Shown here one piece after another: positions 35,764-44,902 of a stretch of DNA of 55,218 bases. The stretch is from positions 1-55,218 of the forward strand of contig NZ_JASJDK010000039.1 of assembly GCF_030065675.1 (NCBI RefSeq), read 5' to 3'. Source of the stretch: Mastigocoleus sp. MO_188.B34. Lineage in GTDB: Bacteria; Cyanobacteriota; Cyanobacteriia; Cyanobacteriales; Nostocaceae. A program made the translations under genes and the position numbers. Positions within the stretch are counted from its first letter, which is position 1; every line of letters starts with the position of its first letter. The notes below the pieces were generated by a model that saw only the letters and a list, made by a program, of their open reading frames with translations, was not told the DNA's origin and searched no databases.

Positions 35764-37080
35764 AAGTAAACGTAACTGTGTATTTTCAGTACTAGCAGAA
35801 ACTGTTTCTTTCTGTTCGGTTTCTTCCTCTTCTTCTAATTCTTCCTCATCATCCCCAAGCAATCTCTGAGCTGCATCCATCATCAGATCTGCAATATCTT
35901 GCAAATCTTCGCGATTATTTAAATAAGTTTTCAACGCATCCATGGGGTCAATACTACTACTAGCGCTTAATTCCGGAACACGGGGACGGGCTAATTGACT
36001 GACCAATTCTGGATGAATAGTATAGGTATGTGCTGAACTTAAAGCTTCATGTAGCGCAGATGTATCGATTAAGTCCAATTGTTCGGAACGAATTTTGTAG
36101 ATTAACCTTACCACAGCATCTTCAATTTCCTGTTTTGCGATCGCTTTAATTATAGCTACTTGGGGGTCTTTTGCTTTTGATGTATCCACTTCAATGGTAG
36201 AAAACTTACGTACCGGTAAAGAACAAAATTCCCATTCCACCTTACCCCTTTCCATCTCTACGATCACATAGCCCTTATCTTCCTTTTCTTCGCTAAAATC
36301 AACCCTTTCAATACTTCCGGGATAAATTACTGGGGGGTCATTAGTTTTGTTCAAATTTTGATGACGGTGAACGTGTCCTAAAGCTACATAATCAAAACAA
36401 GGACGGGTTAACAATGACATTGGTAGAGTAAAACCTTTACCTACAGCCAAAAATCTTTCCGCACCCAAAGTTGCATTATCCGCCATTAGATGTGCTAAAA
36501 GGATTGTGGGAACATCCGGATTTAAACGCCGAACTTCTGCTTCTAAAACTACTCGCAAGCGTTCCGTTAAAAGTTGATTGACTTCTGCTAAAGATAAACC
36601 ATGGGTTTCTTTACGAGTCATTAAACTCGAGCGGGTTAACCAAGGTAAAGTAATTACTTGTACTGGACCGTTACGAGTTTGAAGGTGATGAGTTGTTAAT
36701 GTATCACCAACCACAAATCCTGGTACTCCCAAAGTACGGTAAATACATAGGCTTGCTCCACCTTGACCTTGGGAATGTTGATCGTGATTGCCCACTAATA
36801 ATACTGTAGGAATTTGAGCATCAACTAAACGGCGGAACTGTCTTGCAAAAGCCTGTTGCACGTATGGTGGAGGAGTCGCATCAGGGAAAGCATCACCACC
36901 AAAAATTACCAGATCCACAGGTTCACCATTTGCTTCTTTACCGATCGCGCGATCGATACACCTTGCAAGGGTACCCATAAAATCTTCTAACCTACTATTT
37001 AAACCCGTTTCCGGATTAATACGTCCGTGGGTGAAACCACTTCCCATATGAATATCCGACAGATGTAAAACCTTAATCAT
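35761..37080 (-). CDS. sbcD: DNA repair exonuclease SbcD (Mre11 family)
   Basis: A 439-residue Mn-dependent calcineurin-like nuclease that acts with the SMC-like ATPase SbcC on hairpins and blocked DNA ends. Phosphoesterase motifs: HLSDIHMGSG (6-15), VIFGGDAFPD, LLVGNHDQHS, ILLAHLMAD and YVALGHVHRHQ. The C-terminal capping region ends in a strongly acidic tail (GDDEEELEEEEETEQKE). The partner gene sbcC is not adjacent. The stop codon lies at the edge of a heptamer repeat array. Confidence 0.9.
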   Translation of the reverse strand: MIKVLHLSDIHMGSGFTHGRINPETGLNSRLEDFMGTLARCIDRAIGKEANGEPVDLVIFGGDAFPDATPPPYVQQAFARQFRRLVDAQIPTVLLVGNHDQHSQGQGGASLCIYRTLGVPGFVVGDTLTTHHLQTRNGPVQVITLPWLTRSSLMTRKETHGLSLAEVNQLLTERLRVVLEAEVRRLNPDVPTILLAHLMADNATLGAERFLAVGKGFTLPMSLLTRPCFDYVALGHVHRHQNLNKTNDPPVIYPGSIERVDFSEEKEDKGYVIVEMERGKVEWEFCSLPVRKFSTIEVDTSKAKDPQVAIIKAIAKQEIEDAVVRLIYKIRSEQLDLIDTSALHEALSSAHTYTIHPELVSQLARPRVPELSASSSIDPMDALKTYLNNREDLQDIADLMMDAAQRLLGDDEEELEEEEETEQKETVSASTENTQLRLL

Positions 37081-37652
37081 AATTTTTAGTGCTTAGTAAT
37101 TAACTGTTGCTGTTGATTAACCTAAATTTCAGCATTATTTTTCTATCTACCCAAATATTCGCATATCTGAAGTTAAGCGATTTAAAATCCCATAATTAAG
37201 TGCCATTTCTGTATATACGTTTGTTTGTGTGGAACTGCAAGATGATTTACGTATACATCAAATTTTTGTTACATGGTATCACTATAAATATTAAATTATT
37301 ATTTACTTTAATCATTCAAAATAATTACTTAACAAATTAAAGTCATATATTAAACCCTTCAATATAAGACTTATGTCTATAAAGGCTATTCAAGACGAAA
37401 TAAAACGATTAATCAGATTTGACACTTATAAGTAGATAAACATTAATATTGCTTTTTATACTATTTTTTTCTCTATTCAAATGTTAATCCCCATAACTAT
37501 GTGCTATTGCAAACAGTAAATTTACTGCTAGTATATACAACTACAAACACTAAGAAATATGAAATAAGTTTAAGTTTTAAATTGTTTTCATAGATAAATA
37601 TACTTAAATTGCTATATTAAAAATAATTCTGATAGACTGGAATGTTAATAAA
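37081..37652. other. AT-rich spacer
   Basis: About 570 bp between sbcD (minus) and a short membrane-protein ORF (plus). No gene, terminator or repeat recognised. It must hold the sbcD promoter. Confidence 0.4.
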
Positions 37653-37757
37653 ATGAACGATTCAAAAGTTCCTAGCGAGTTAGGCATCATTGTAGTTATG
37701 GGAGCAATGTTAGTGATTACAAGTGCCAGTATTATCGTCATAATGAATATGTTTTAG
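37653..37757 (+). CDS. 34-residue single-pass membrane peptide, unknown
   Basis: ATG at 37653 to TAG at 37755. A polar N-terminus (MNDSKVPSELG) precedes one hydrophobic helix (about 11-34: IIVVMGAMLVITSASIIVIM). Size and shape resemble small subunits of photosynthetic or NDH complexes, but no match to a known one (PetL/M/N, PsbX and similar) is recognised. A clear terminator hairpin follows 40 bp after the stop, supporting a transcribed unit. Confidence 0.5.
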   Translation: MNDSKVPSELGIIVVMGAMLVITSASIIVIMNMF

Positions 37758-37796
37758 AGTCAGAAATAGCGTATTTTCATAAAAAAATAAATTTAC

Positions 37797-37822
37797 TCCC
37801 TCCCGATATCGAGAGGGATTTT
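37797..37822 (+). terminator. Hairpin terminator after the 34-residue ORF
   Basis: TCCCTC (37797-37802) pairs with GAGGGA (37813-37818), with a CG/CG extension inside, and is followed by TTTT. It isolates the small ORF from the DUF2459 gene. Confidence 0.7.
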
Positions 37823-37928
37823 AAATTGAGCGATCGCATATTTAGTTACTATATATTTGGCGTGATTTATATATAAGTTATTAGTGCTAATCTACAAGTT
37901 GTTTAATTCTCGATCTAGCCTGTGAATT

Positions 37929-38627
37929 ATGCAACCCAGTAAGAGATTGATTTACCTCGGATCTAAATTTAGTATTTTTCTCTTCGCTACGATATTAACT
38001 ACTTTGACTTTCTTGACCATCGCTTCATTAATACCGAGAAAATGGAATTATTCTGCAAAAAGTGCTTGCAATACTAAAGTTTGTATTTCTGATACAGGAA
38101 TTCACTCCAATATCATAGTACCGACTAGAAATAAAATATTTGATTGGCATAGCTATTTATCTGTAGATAAAATCGGCATTGATAATGTTCGCGATTACAA
38201 TTATTTGAGTTTTGGATGGGGCGATCGCGACTTTTATATGTCAACTCCTTCCGTTGCAGATTGGAGATTTTCTACTACTTTTGCAGCTTTATTTATTTCT
38301 ACACCTTCCGTTATTTATGTGAAAGGATATAAATCAATACCAGCTTACGCGCAAGTTAAATGTATCAAAATTACTCAAACAGATTATTTACAACTAATTC
38401 AGTTTATCCTATCAACATTTAAACAAAACACAAAAGGTCAAAATATCCGTGTTGGGAATGGTCATACAAATAATGCAGGTTTTTATGCTGCAATTGGTAA
38501 TTACTCAGTTTTAAATAATTGTAACTCTTGGACAGGAAGAGCATTAAGAAAAGCAAACGTCAATACACCGCTTTGGGATGGACTTTCTACTGCAATTATG
38601 TTTCATCTCAAAAGTAATTGTAATTAA
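37929..38627 (+). CDS. DUF2459 (TIGR02117-type) membrane-anchored protein
   Basis: 232 residues: an N-terminal membrane helix (about 12-33, FSIFLFATILTTLTFLTIAS), then an exported domain with family blocks SDTGIHSNIIVPT, YLSFGWGDRDFYM, TFAALFISTPSVIYVKGY and NNCNSWTGRALRKAN. The family has a conserved His/Cys set (GIHSN and NCNSW) reminiscent of papain-like peptidases, but its activity is not established. It stands alone, with the terminator of the small upstream ORF in front of it. Confidence 0.8.
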   Translation: MQPSKRLIYLGSKFSIFLFATILTTLTFLTIASLIPRKWNYSAKSACNTKVCISDTGIHSNIIVPTRNKIFDWHSYLSVDKIGIDNVRDYNYLSFGWGDRDFYMSTPSVADWRFSTTFAALFISTPSVIYVKGYKSIPAYAQVKCIKITQTDYLQLIQFILSTFKQNTKGQNIRVGNGHTNNAGFYAAIGNYSVLNNCNSWTGRALRKANVNTPLWDGLSTAIMFHLKSNCN

Positions 38628-38704
38628 TACAGCTGCTAACTTTTAACTTTTTAATTTTAACTTTTGACTTATGTCCTACAGACACGCTTTGCTAATGACT
38701 TGCG

Positions 38705-39613
38705 TTACCTTGCTAGTTGACGTAATTTTCTACAAACTTCTGTGATGGTTTCAAGACTAGTAGGAGTAATTAAACCATCATGGTGAAAAATATATACCTG
38801 ATCTTTTTGTGTTGCTTTTAGATTCTTCCAAAAGGGAAGTTTTTTTAATACATTTGGATTAAGATTATCAGACTCAACTAAAAAAATTAGATCGGGGTTT
38901 GCTGTCAATATTTTTTCCTGTGAAAGATTTAAATAGCCTGAAAATGGTCTATTTGATTGAAAATCAGCAGTTAAATTTTGATAATTAAATTTGTTTAATA
39001 AATCTCCCGTCCAACTATTTTTGTTAGGGGAAGATGTGGGTATTCTACCGGTTAAAACTAAAACTGATTTACCGTTTTTCGGGATATTATCAACACAGGA
39101 TTGATACTTGTCTAAAATTGGTTGAGGATTAGCACCGATCCGGACTGCTAATTTTTGAGTAAAATTTGTTAAATCTTCCCAACTTCTTATCTCTTGGGAA
39201 ATAATATCTACTCCTAATTTTTTCAGTTTTGCTAAAGCTTCTGAATGCATCACCTCAGAACCGATCGCTAGATCGGGCTTGAGTGCAATAATTTTTTCCA
39301 AATTGACGTTACTGTAAAGAGAAACCTTTGGATAATTAGTAAATTGTGGTTTTTTGTTAGTATCTTTACTATTTGGGATTGCAACTAATTTACTTGCATC
39401 TAAATTGTAAATTAAATTTGCAGCTAAAGGTGTTAGTGTTATAACTCTTTGTGGTAAATCTTGTTGTTGATTAGATTTTTTAAATTTAACTACTTGAGAA
39501 TTTTGATTTTTTACCGTTTCATCAGTAATATTTGAGCAAGAAACGAGATTGAAACCTAGTAGTAGAATACTGACTAAAGCTGCAGAACATCTATTCATAG
39601 ATCTTACATTCAC
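38705..39613 (-). CDS. Periplasmic-binding lipoprotein of an ABC transporter (BtuF/FepB-like)
   Basis: 302 residues with a lipoprotein signal: a hydrophobic stretch ends in LVSC with lipid-attached Cys26. The TroA-type fold starts RVITLTPLAANLIYNLDASK, continues with NLEKIIALKPDLAIGSE and LTANPDLIFLVESD, and ends LETITEVCRKLRQLA. The family binds cobalamin, haem or ferric siderophores at the outer face of the inner membrane. The ligand cannot be told. No permease or ATPase gene is adjacent, so it must work with a transporter encoded elsewhere. Confidence 0.8.
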   Translation of the reverse strand: MNVRSMNRCSAALVSILLLGFNLVSCSNITDETVKNQNSQVVKFKKSNQQQDLPQRVITLTPLAANLIYNLDASKLVAIPNSKDTNKKPQFTNYPKVSLYSNVNLEKIIALKPDLAIGSEVMHSEALAKLKKLGVDIISQEIRSWEDLTNFTQKLAVRIGANPQPILDKYQSCVDNIPKNGKSVLVLTGRIPTSSPNKNSWTGDLLNKFNYQNLTADFQSNRPFSGYLNLSQEKILTANPDLIFLVESDNLNPNVLKKLPFWKNLKATQKDQVYIFHHDGLITPTSLETITEVCRKLRQLAR

Positions 39614-39636
39614 CAGTTAAAAAATACTAATCTCCT

Positions 39637-39666
39637 CATTACCAATTACCCATTACCAATTATTCA
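39637..39666. repeat. Short degenerate heptamer array (TTACCCA/TTACCAA)
   Basis: Four units (CATTACCAATTACCCATTAC and following) lie 9 bp from the stop codon of the O-methyltransferase gene, the same 3'-end placement as the arrays at 17130 and 35691. Confidence 0.75.
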
Positions 39667-39674
39667 CCCCCAGC

Positions 39675-40337
39675 TTAGTTTTTCATCGCCAAAGTCAAAC
39701 CATCACCGATGGGTACCATACTCAAATTAACTCTTTCGTCCTGATGTAATTTTTGATTTAAAGCTCTAATTTTTTTTGTTCTGTTATCTTTGATCGCTGG
39801 ATCTGCAACTTTTCCCGACCATAATACATTATCTATAGCTATTAAACCACCAGGACGTACGAGTTTCAAAGCTCTCTCATAATAATTATCATAGTTACTC
39901 TTATCAGCATCAATAAACACAAAATCAAATGTTTCCGCTTCCCCTGCTTTGAGTAACTTGTCTAATGTTTCCACTGCTGGAGCAACATGCAAATCGATTT
40001 TATGGCTCACACCGGCTTTCTGCCAATAACGACAAGCTACTGATGTATACTCCTCACTAATATCACAGGCAATAACTTTACCATCACTAGGTAGGGCTAA
40101 CGCAATAACTAAAGCACTATAACCAGTAAATACACCAACCTCTAGAGTTTTTTTTGCACCCATCAATTGTACTAGCAAAGCCATGAATTGTCCTTGCTCG
40201 GGGGAAATTTGCATAATCCCCATTTGATGCAAACTTGTTTCTTGACGTAACAAAGTCAAAATCTCCGGTTCTCGCAGAGATACCGAAAGCAAGTATTCCC
40301 GTAGATTTTCTCCCAAGCCCAAAGTTCTAATTGACAT
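39675..40337 (-). CDS. SAM-dependent O-methyltransferase (family 3, cation-dependent)
   Basis: 220 residues from ATG at 40337. A TTG at 40358 would add seven residues, but the ATG fits family length better. Motifs: LEVGVFTGYSALVIALALP (SAM loop), VIACDISEEY, FDFVFIDADKSNYDNYYE (metal-binding Asp) and GGLIAIDNVLWSGKVADP. It is closely similar in layout to cyanobacterial and plant caffeoyl-CoA-type O-methyltransferases that use Mg2+ and catechol-like substrates. The natural acceptor is unknown. Cytosolic, no operon. Confidence 0.88.
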   Translation of the reverse strand: MSIRTLGLGENLREYLLSVSLREPEILTLLRQETSLHQMGIMQISPEQGQFMALLVQLMGAKKTLEVGVFTGYSALVIALALPSDGKVIACDISEEYTSVACRYWQKAGVSHKIDLHVAPAVETLDKLLKAGEAETFDFVFIDADKSNYDNYYERALKLVRPGGLIAIDNVLWSGKVADPAIKDNRTKKIRALNQKLHQDERVNLSMVPIGDGLTLAMKN

Positions 40338-40836
40338 TGTTACTGCTTTTTTTAACAACCAGTTTGTAATTCTATTAGAATTGGAGTTCGTTCACTACAG
40401 TGTGGTGTTTATACAATATGTCATTTATTATTCTTAAGCCTTATTGTACGTGTAAGATTTATTGTGGGTATAAGAAAACTGAAAAAATTAATTGATTTAA
40501 CTATTCATAAGAAAAGAAAATTGCCGCACATACGATTAAAACCAATAAAATCAAAGGAACCCAAAGGTTATTTGCTTGGTACATACACTTCAGAATAATA
40601 ATTTACAGCAACTCTAACTTAAAATTGTCCGCAAACCTTGACGAATCATTTCTATTGCCTCAGTTAACACTAAATTGCTTTAGATAAGCATTTCCTGTTT
40701 TTTTTGTCACTGATTTTTGTGTCATAAAGCATTAGAAAAAATAATTATAGTCATTGAGAAGTTTATGAAAATATAATAAAATAAGTAAATTAACATACAA
40801 TTTGAAAATCAACTATATGCATGTTCAGGGGGTAAG
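40338..40836. other. Spacer holding a candidate 27-residue membrane ORF
   Basis: AT-rich gap between the O-methyltransferase (minus) and the phosphoribulokinase paralogue (plus). Only the minus-strand ORF at 40501-40584 stands out. No repeats recognised. Confidence 0.45.
40501..40584 (-). CDS. Candidate 27-residue membrane peptide
   Basis: ATG at 40584 to TAG at 40501. Translation MYQANNLWVPLILLVLIVCA then AIFFSYE: one hydrophobic helix with polar ends, like the small subunits of photosynthetic and respiratory complexes. No clear terminator or strong ribosome-binding site is seen, and no known family is recognised, so expression is uncertain. Confidence 0.35.
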   Translation of the reverse strand: MYQANNLWVPLILLVLIVCAAIFFSYE

Positions 40837-41793
40837 ATGAGCCGTCCGATAATTCTTGGTATTGTTGGTGACAGCGCTGCAGGAAAAACAACTTTAACTA
40901 AAGGTATTGCTCAGGTACTCGGTCCGGAAAACGTAACAGTAATTTGTACGGATGATTATCATAAGTATGACCGACAACAACGAGCAGAAATCGGTATTAC
41001 AGCCGTTCATCCTAACTGCAATCATCTCGATATCATGCAACAACACCTATCCTTATTAAGGACAGGACAACCAATTCTCAAGCCAATTTATAATCACAAA
41101 ACGGGCTGTTTCGATCCCCCAGAATATATCAAACCTAGTAAATTTGTGATTATTGAAGGATTGCTAGGTTATTCAACTCGTGCTGCTCGCGATTGCTATG
41201 ATGTCAAGGTTTATCTTGCACCACCAGAATCTTTACGCGCTCAGTGGAAAATCAAACGGGATACCCAAAAGCGAGGTTATTCTCCTGAAGAAGTACTTGA
41301 ACAATTAAGAAAAAGAGAGCCAGATTCCGAAGCTTATATTCGTCCCCAACGTCAATGGTCGGATATTGTTATTAGCTTCTATCCTCCAGAGGAAGACACC
41401 GTGCAAAATAACGGACAACTAAATGTCCGATTGGTATTACGTCCTACCATTCCCCATCCAGATTTTACTGAGATTATCCAATCAACTAATGGTACTTCCA
41501 TGTCCTCTATTCGGTTAGGTTTAGATAGGGATATGAGTAAACCTGTTGATGTACTGGAAGTTGACCGTCATGCAAACTTAGGACAAGTGAATAAATTAGA
41601 GCAAATTATTTGTTCAGATATGCCAAATCTTAAGAGTGTGTGCGATCGCGAAAGCAATCCTGAATTGGGTAAAGTAGCTGGTACAACAGGTGAGACTTTG
41701 CAAAGTTATCCACTGGCTTTAACTCAGTTACTTATTACCTACCACATGCTTAAAGCAACTCACAGTATCGGTATCCCGGTATCGGCAATGTAG
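40837..41793 (+). CDS. Phosphoribulokinase-family paralogue
   Basis: A 318-residue P-loop kinase with ILGIVGDSAAGKTTLTKGIA (6-25), VICTDDYHKYDR, the PIYNHKTG substrate block, FVIIEGLLGY (Walker B) and RDTQKRGYSPEEVLEQLRKR. It matches the second, non-Calvin-cycle group of cyanobacterial phosphoribulokinase-like proteins. The regulatory Cys in the P-loop of classic PRK (GDSGCGKST) is Ala here, so thioredoxin control of that kind is lost. The C-terminal 90 residues differ from PRK and end in a hydrophobic helix. The substrate may be ribulose 5-phosphate or another sugar phosphate or nucleoside. Single gene. Confidence 0.82.
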   Translation: MSRPIILGIVGDSAAGKTTLTKGIAQVLGPENVTVICTDDYHKYDRQQRAEIGITAVHPNCNHLDIMQQHLSLLRTGQPILKPIYNHKTGCFDPPEYIKPSKFVIIEGLLGYSTRAARDCYDVKVYLAPPESLRAQWKIKRDTQKRGYSPEEVLEQLRKREPDSEAYIRPQRQWSDIVISFYPPEEDTVQNNGQLNVRLVLRPTIPHPDFTEIIQSTNGTSMSSIRLGLDRDMSKPVDVLEVDRHANLGQVNKLEQIICSDMPNLKSVCDRESNPELGKVAGTTGETLQSYPLALTQLLITYHMLKATHSIGIPVSAM

Positions 41794-42109
41794 ATAATTA
41801 ACATGACAGAATATTGAATAAGGTGAGACACTCTATAACTTTCATGATTCCACAACGTAATCTCGTTAGGACATTTACTATATCAGTAGTCTTTAAATAA
41901 AACCTCTTCAATTCAAAACCCCCTTAATACCAACCCTGCATTACATGCATAACATTTTTCATATTTTCTCTTATTATCAAAACCGTAACGCAATATTGCA
42001 TTCATTGTAGTTAAAATGTAACATGCATGTATGTAATCCAAATATTACAGACAATATTCTGTAAACACTATCAAACTTGTAATTGGTTGGTTGATGAGGA
42101 GTAAAGAAA
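41794..42109. other. Spacer before the PARG-like gene
   Basis: 316 bp, AT-rich, with repeated ATGCAT/ACATGCAT words (41945, 42020) but no clear terminator or gene. A purine-rich GAGGAGTAAAG lies shortly before the ATG at 42110 and probably serves as ribosome-binding site. Confidence 0.45.
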
Positions 42110-42949
42110 ATGAGGAGAATTTCGATTGCACAAGATACAGTCAAAATTCTTGACATTGGTAGCTACATTTCTCCTACGGGTAAGGAAGTTAACGTGGGTC
42201 AGAGTTTACGCTGCTGCTTAGGTACAACTGAACATTACGAACCTGAAAAGCTCCTCGAAATTCAACAGAAGATTCTTGGTCGTGAACCTCAGTATGAGAG
42301 TACCAATTTTGAAGTTAAAAATGAAACTAGTTTGACGGGAGCCCAGAGAATTAGTGCAAGCCAAGAATTTGAAAAAATCTGCGTTCTCAACTTTGCTTCT
42401 GCAAAAAATCCTGGTGGTGGTTTTCTTAAAGGAGCACAAGCCCAGGAAGAGAGTTTAGTACGCAGTTCCGCACTTTATAAAAGCCTTTTATTGTGTCCCG
42501 AGTACTATGAATTTCATCGTCGTAATGGATCCCGGTTATATAGCGATCGCATGATTTATTCCCCAGATTGTCCAGTTTTCAAAACAGATGATGGAACTCT
42601 TTTAGAAGAACCTTATCTAGTAGATTTTATTACTAGTCCCGCGCCCAATGCTGGAGCAATTTTGAGGAATAAACCCACGGACTTAGACAAAATTCCAGAA
42701 GTTTTTTATGGTCGAGCGACAAAATTATTGAGTTTAGCTGCTCAATATAATTGCGATGCTCTGATTTTAGGTGCTTGGGGATGTGGGGTATTTAAAAATC
42801 AACCTTCTTTAGTTGCTCGGATGTTTGCAGATCTGTTACTCGTTAATGGTCTATTTTGGGGTAGATTTAAAAAGGTTATTTTTTCAGTCTTAGATTCTAG
42901 TAAAAATAAAGGTACATTTATGGAATTTGATAAATGTTTTGCTGTTTAA
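42110..42949 (+). CDS. TIGR02452/PARG-like macrodomain protein
   Basis: 279 residues of the microbial poly(ADP-ribose) glycohydrolase-like family. The N-terminal helical part (1-85) precedes a macrodomain with the signature GGG (102-104) and the catalytic acids in QAQEESLVRSS (QEE at 112-114). Supporting blocks are YSPDCPVF, VDFITSPAPNAG and ALILGAWGCGVFKN. Likely removes ADP-ribose or O-linked ADP-ribose adducts in the cytosol. The physiological target in cyanobacteria is unknown. Related proteins occur near stress and anti-phage genes, but no such partner is next to it. Confidence 0.88.
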   Translation: MRRISIAQDTVKILDIGSYISPTGKEVNVGQSLRCCLGTTEHYEPEKLLEIQQKILGREPQYESTNFEVKNETSLTGAQRISASQEFEKICVLNFASAKNPGGGFLKGAQAQEESLVRSSALYKSLLLCPEYYEFHRRNGSRLYSDRMIYSPDCPVFKTDDGTLLEEPYLVDFITSPAPNAGAILRNKPTDLDKIPEVFYGRATKLLSLAAQYNCDALILGAWGCGVFKNQPSLVARMFADLLLVNGLFWGRFKKVIFSVLDSSKNKGTFMEFDKCFAV

Positions 42950-43028
42950 ATATCATAAATGTTCTTCATCACAGAATAATTAATGTGATCGCTATTGTAT
43001 TTGCGATCGCTACTACTACTCGACCACA

Positions 43029-43181
43029 TTAATTTTGATAGGTTTGTAATCGCGCTTTAGCGCATAAAATCATATCTATCCCTGCTGACTCCACCTCTAG
43101 ACCTTCATATTCAGAGAATACTGCTTCTGCTGTTGGGCTGCGCAATCTATTTTGACTACAAATAAACAACAACTTTTCCAT
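43029..43181 (-). pseudogene. Truncated low-molecular-weight phosphatase-like gene
   Basis: ATG at 43181 starts MEKLLFICSQNRLRSPTAEA then VFSEYEGLEVESAG, the N-terminal half of the small tyrosine-phosphatase-like family. The signature here is CSQNRLRS, against CxxxxxRS in active enzymes. Family members run about 105 residues, but this frame ends after 50 with an unrelated tail (LCAKARLQTYQN). The break coincides with a GCGCTTTAGCGC palindrome (43052-43063), so the gene was probably truncated by repeat insertion or an associated deletion. Probably non-functional. Confidence 0.65.
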
Positions 43182-43534
43182 ACTATATTTATTGCATAAA
43201 TTTTGATGCGATCGCAATATTTATGTCTTTTTCTAGTTTTCTAAGAAAGCGTTTGTAAATAAAAAATAAAATTAATATATAAGGGTTTCCTAGGTCTACA
43301 AGAGAATATACTTTTTGTTCATTGTTATTAGCGTCCTGTAACGTATGATTTACAAGCAAGAGACATTTACCGACAGATTTTAAAGCTAAAGAAAAACAAT
43401 TTTCTTAAACAGGACAAAGGTTGATAAGCGAGAAGATGTAGAAACACCCTTGAGAAAAAAGAATTTTCATCTACAAATCGCCCCTATTTAACAAGTAAAT
43501 TAGATATGGGAGTAAAATTTAAACAAATAAGAAC
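43182..43534. other. Spacer upstream of glcE
   Basis: About 350 bp with a HIP1 site at 43207 and no hairpin or gene. It must hold the promoter of the glcEF operon. No binding site could be assigned with confidence. Confidence 0.4.
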
Positions 43535-44830
43535 ATGTCTAGTGATAAATGTGTGGACTCGGTGTCTTCCCACTTAATGGAGATTATAGGTGAGAAAGAT
43601 ACCGTAAAACCATGGAAAAAATTGGAAATTGAGCAACAAAAGAAGATAGAGAAAGGAATTGCATCTTCCACTCCTCCCAATTGGATGGTATACCCCCATA
43701 CTCAAGAACAACTAGCTAAAGTCGTGGCTGAGGCTTATCGTCAAGATTGGCGAGTTTTAGTTTGTGGAAGTAGTAGTAAAATTAGCTGGGGCGATTTAGT
43801 TGAAGCTGTAGATATTGTAGTTAGTACCGAACGCATCAATAAACTCATTGACCATGCTGTAGGAGATTTAACCGTTACCGTCCAAGCTGGAATGAAATTT
43901 TGCGAGTTGCAATCCATATTAGCAACAGCAAATCAGTTCCTTGCTCTCGATCCTGCTGCACCCCAAGATGCGACCATTGGGGGAATTATTGCAACAGCTA
44001 ATACTGGTTCCTTCAGACAACGTTATGGTAGCGTCCGCGATCAGTTATTGGGTATTAGTCTTGTGCGCGCTGATGGAGAAATTGCTCGTGCTGGTGGTAG
44101 AGTTGTAAAAAATGTTGCCGGATACGACCTAATGAAATTATTTACTGGTTCTTATGGAAGTTTGGGTGTTATTACCCAAGTGACCTTTCGAGTGTATCCC
44201 ACACAGCAAACATCAGAAACAGTAATTCTAACTGGAGATGCAGATAGAATATCTACCGCAGCAACAACACTTCGAGGTTCTGCTTTAACCCCTACTCAAG
44301 CTGATTTACTTTCTGCTGAACTGATATCAGATCTAAATTTAGGTAGTAATTTGGGGTTAATTGTTCGCTTTCAAAATATACCTGAAAGTGTTAGGGAGCA
44401 ATCAAATAGACTATTAGAAGTTGGGGAAAAATTAGGTTTAGAAGGAACCAAATTTTCTGAGTCAGAAGAAAGCAACTTATGGAACAGATTGCAAGAACAA
44501 ATCTATTTTACTAACACAGATGTCCCAATTGTTTGCAAAATAGGAATATTACCCTCTGCAGCAATGAAAATATTAAATAGTGTGGGTAGAGTTTTAATTC
44601 ATAACAGCAGTGGTTTGGGTGTAGCCCGATTCGAGCATGAAGGGGAAATACTAAAAATGCGAAATCTTTGTCAAAGCAACAGTGGTTTTTTGTCAGTTTT
44701 AATGGCACCTGCATCGGTTAAAAGTAAAATTGACGTATGGGGATATAATGGTAATGCTTTAGAATTGATGCAAGGTATAAAAAATCAATTTGACCCAAAA
44801 AATATTCTCAATCCTGGTAGATTTATTTAA
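43535..44830 (+). CDS. glcE: Glycolate dehydrogenase FAD-binding subunit GlcE
   Basis: A 431-residue flavoprotein subunit of the GlcDEF-type glycolate dehydrogenase, which oxidises photorespiratory glycolate to glyoxylate and feeds electrons to the membrane. FAD-binding blocks: VLVCGSSSKISWG, LTVTVQAGMKFCELQSILA, ATIGGIIATANTGSFRQRYG, GGRVVKNVAGYDLMKLFTGS and FDPKNILNPGRF at the end. It is followed by glcF after 72 bp on the same strand, a standard cyanobacterial pairing. GlcD is not here. The N-terminal 45 residues are charged and variable. Confidence 0.9.
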   Translation: MSSDKCVDSVSSHLMEIIGEKDTVKPWKKLEIEQQKKIEKGIASSTPPNWMVYPHTQEQLAKVVAEAYRQDWRVLVCGSSSKISWGDLVEAVDIVVSTERINKLIDHAVGDLTVTVQAGMKFCELQSILATANQFLALDPAAPQDATIGGIIATANTGSFRQRYGSVRDQLLGISLVRADGEIARAGGRVVKNVAGYDLMKLFTGSYGSLGVITQVTFRVYPTQQTSETVILTGDADRISTAATTLRGSALTPTQADLLSAELISDLNLGSNLGLIVRFQNIPESVREQSNRLLEVGEKLGLEGTKFSESEESNLWNRLQEQIYFTNTDVPIVCKIGILPSAAMKILNSVGRVLIHNSSGLGVARFEHEGEILKMRNLCQSNSGFLSVLMAPASVKSKIDVWGYNGNALELMQGIKNQFDPKNILNPGRFI

Positions 44831-44902
44831 AACATAGAGATTGCAAAACTATAGATAATAAATCATACAGGGACAGGCAATTTAGGGGGTTGGTAATTAG
44901 TC

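Noticed and set aside
40338-40358. TTG start for the O-methyltransferase
   Set aside because: Adds seven residues not expected in the family; ATG at 40337 is preferred.
43321-43346. NtcA-like site before glcE
   Set aside because: GTA and TAC are separated by ten bases instead of eight, so it does not meet the consensus.
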